The notes under the pieces were generated by a model, which saw nothing but the letters and a program-made list of their open reading frames with translations, searched no databases and was not told where the DNA came from. A stretch of 15,503 nt of DNA from Parietichytrium sp. I65-24A (Eukaryota > Sar > Bigyra > Thraustochytrida > Thraustochytriidae). The stretch lies in assembly GCA_012862575.1 (NCBI GenBank), contig BLSF01000164.1, positions 2,868 to 18,370 of the forward strand, in the 5' to 3' direction. Below, one piece after another: positions 14,478 to 15,503 of the stretch (within the stretch, counting starts at the first letter, position 1; each line of letters starts with the position of its first letter). The position numbers and the translations under genes are program-made.

Positions 14478-15503
14478 TTAGTCCATAGGAACCACCATTG
14501 CAAGTTCAGCACGAGTGATCGGATCGTCGTCATCATTATACCGATCAATTTTGACCGAGAAATGGCTCACGATGGACTCGAGTGCAAACAGTCCCGTGAA
14601 AAAGACAAAGACAAGTGCCGGGGAATGTGCGTACAATGGGTACGCAATGCTATTCCCAGCAAAGACGCCAATGTAAAACCACATCATCTGGATGGAACTT
14701 GCACCGTCGCTCGATTTCGGAATGCGTGGAAAGCCAGTGTCCCGAACAAGAGTGAACGGGACATTGACTGTGATTGCAATGGCACTTACGAGCACTGCGA
14801 ATGGGACGAACGGCATCATCGCTGCACTGCTGCTGCTGCTGCTGCTGCTGTACATCCACCATCCTAAAGCCAGTGCGCCATAAAGAGCAGCGATGACTGC
14901 AAGTGAAAGCGTCATGGTGAACCGTGTCGAACGGTACCGAAACGCTCGCTTGACAAGGTAATACACAAGGATCGATCCAGCGGCGGAGATACACCCGATG
15001 CTTAGTTGTGCCATGGATACTTGGAAAACACTCAGTTTGTAATTTCGGCGTAGAATCACGTTCAACAGACTGTACATGAAGGATTCAGAGCACCCCACCG
15101 CAAACTCAATCGCCATACGAGAGACGAGCACTCGCAAGATTCTAGCGGTGCTGCTGCGAGAAGGGTTGTCATCATCATCTCTAGTTTGGCTTGGTGGGTA
15201 GTTTTGTAATAAAAGCTGACGATTTCTGAGCCATTTTGGAAGGCGAAGAATGTGATGAAATGTTTCTCCCTTGAAGGACTTTGGACTTTCAACCCATAAT
15301 GTCGAGAACATGACTGCCAGTGAGAGTAGAATCAACGCCAAATTGACATTTCCCCAAACATCGGCAGCGTCACCGTTGTTTGCAAAAAGACCAGTCAGGA
15401 GTGTCCCACCAACATACCCCATGTAAAAGCTGTTGTTGTAAACGAGCGATTGTAACAAGTTGACCAGATACCTGTTCTCAGAGCAGAGGCAGACTCGCTT
15501 GAA
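14478..15503 (-). CDS. MFS-type multi-pass transporter, 5' end beyond the window
   Basis: The frame stays open to the right edge. The first Leu codon usable as a TTG start (15458) is preceded by 15 more in-frame codons, so the real start is outside and the gene is partial. Counting from 15458, helices at about 8-26 and 38-54 are followed by a long charged central loop (about 60-105, with D-D-D-D), then about six more helices (107-135, 146-169, 178-201, 213-234, 255-274, 279-300). Two helices, a central loop and six helices fit the second half of a 12-helix major facilitator. The motif around 239-247 (R-D-T-G-F-P-R-I-P) is distinctive. Substrate unknown. A Ser run (204-211), encoded by a CAG/CTG tract, lies in a loop. 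Confidence 0.7.
   Translation of the reverse strand, partial: FKRVCLCSENRYLVNLLQSLVYNNSFYMGYVGGTLLTGLFANNGDAADVWGNVNLALILLSLAVMFSTLWVESPKSFKGETFHHILRLPKWLRNRQLLLQNYPPSQTRDDDDNPSRSSTARILRVLVSRMAIEFAVGCSESFMYSLLNVILRRNYKLSVFQVSMAQLSIGCISAAGSILVYYLVKRAFRYRSTRFTMTLSLAVIAALYGALALGWWMYSSSSSSSSAAMMPFVPFAVLVSAIAITVNVPFTLVRDTGFPRIPKSSDGASSIQMMWFYIGVFAGNSIAYPLYAHSPALVFVFFTGLFALESIVSHFSVKIDRYNDDDDPITRAELAMVVPMD

Overview
The window looks like part of a double-stranded DNA virus of a unicellular eukaryote, from the HK97/herpes-type (duplodnaviran) lineage, most plausibly mirusvirus-like. It could be a free virus, an episome or a copy integrated in a host genome. The main evidence is a complete large terminase subunit (3196-4959, minus) with an ATPase domain of herpes-type layout and an RNase H-like nuclease domain. 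The eukaryotic setting is suggested by a choline-transporter-like (SLC44) membrane protein, an MFS-type carrier, homopolymeric Gln/Ser/Asn tracts, Kozak-like start contexts, AATAAA motifs near stop codons, and no Shine-Dalgarno pattern. No capsid, portal or protease gene is recognisable, so the lineage call rests on the terminase.

Layout: 1-7440 is a repeat-rich half. Blocks of TTCGAA-centred satellite, small hairpin elements and a 206-211 bp dispersed element surround only three genes: a zinc-cluster nuclease (668-1849, minus), the terminase, and a divergent four-helix membrane protein (4962-5408, plus). Repeats left of the terminase and membrane-protein pair are in the opposite orientation to those on the right, so the pair sits in a large imperfect inverted-repeat frame. 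The two start codons are 2 bp apart inside a perfect 20-bp palindrome.

7458-10955 is gene-dense and nearly repeat-free: an unknown helical protein on minus, then four plus-strand genes with spacings of 28, -4 and 12 bases (small coiled-coil protein, multi-zinc-ribbon protein, 425-aa unknown, about 179-aa unknown). The last contains a 63-bp duplication joined at an N, probably an assembly seam. 11094-15503 holds an SLC44-like gene split by a one-base frameshift, a 535-bp divergent promoter region, a 421-aa unknown protein and an MFS-type carrier that runs off the right edge.

Functionally, the terminase would pump and cut genomes into preformed capsids. The 425- and 421-aa proteins are of a size that could fit capsid or triplex parts, but nothing seen here proves it. 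The zinc-ribbon protein is a candidate transcription-related factor, the nuclease may act on DNA or be a selfish element, and the two transporters suggest manipulation of host lipid precursor or solute uptake, or adjacent host DNA if this is an integrated copy.
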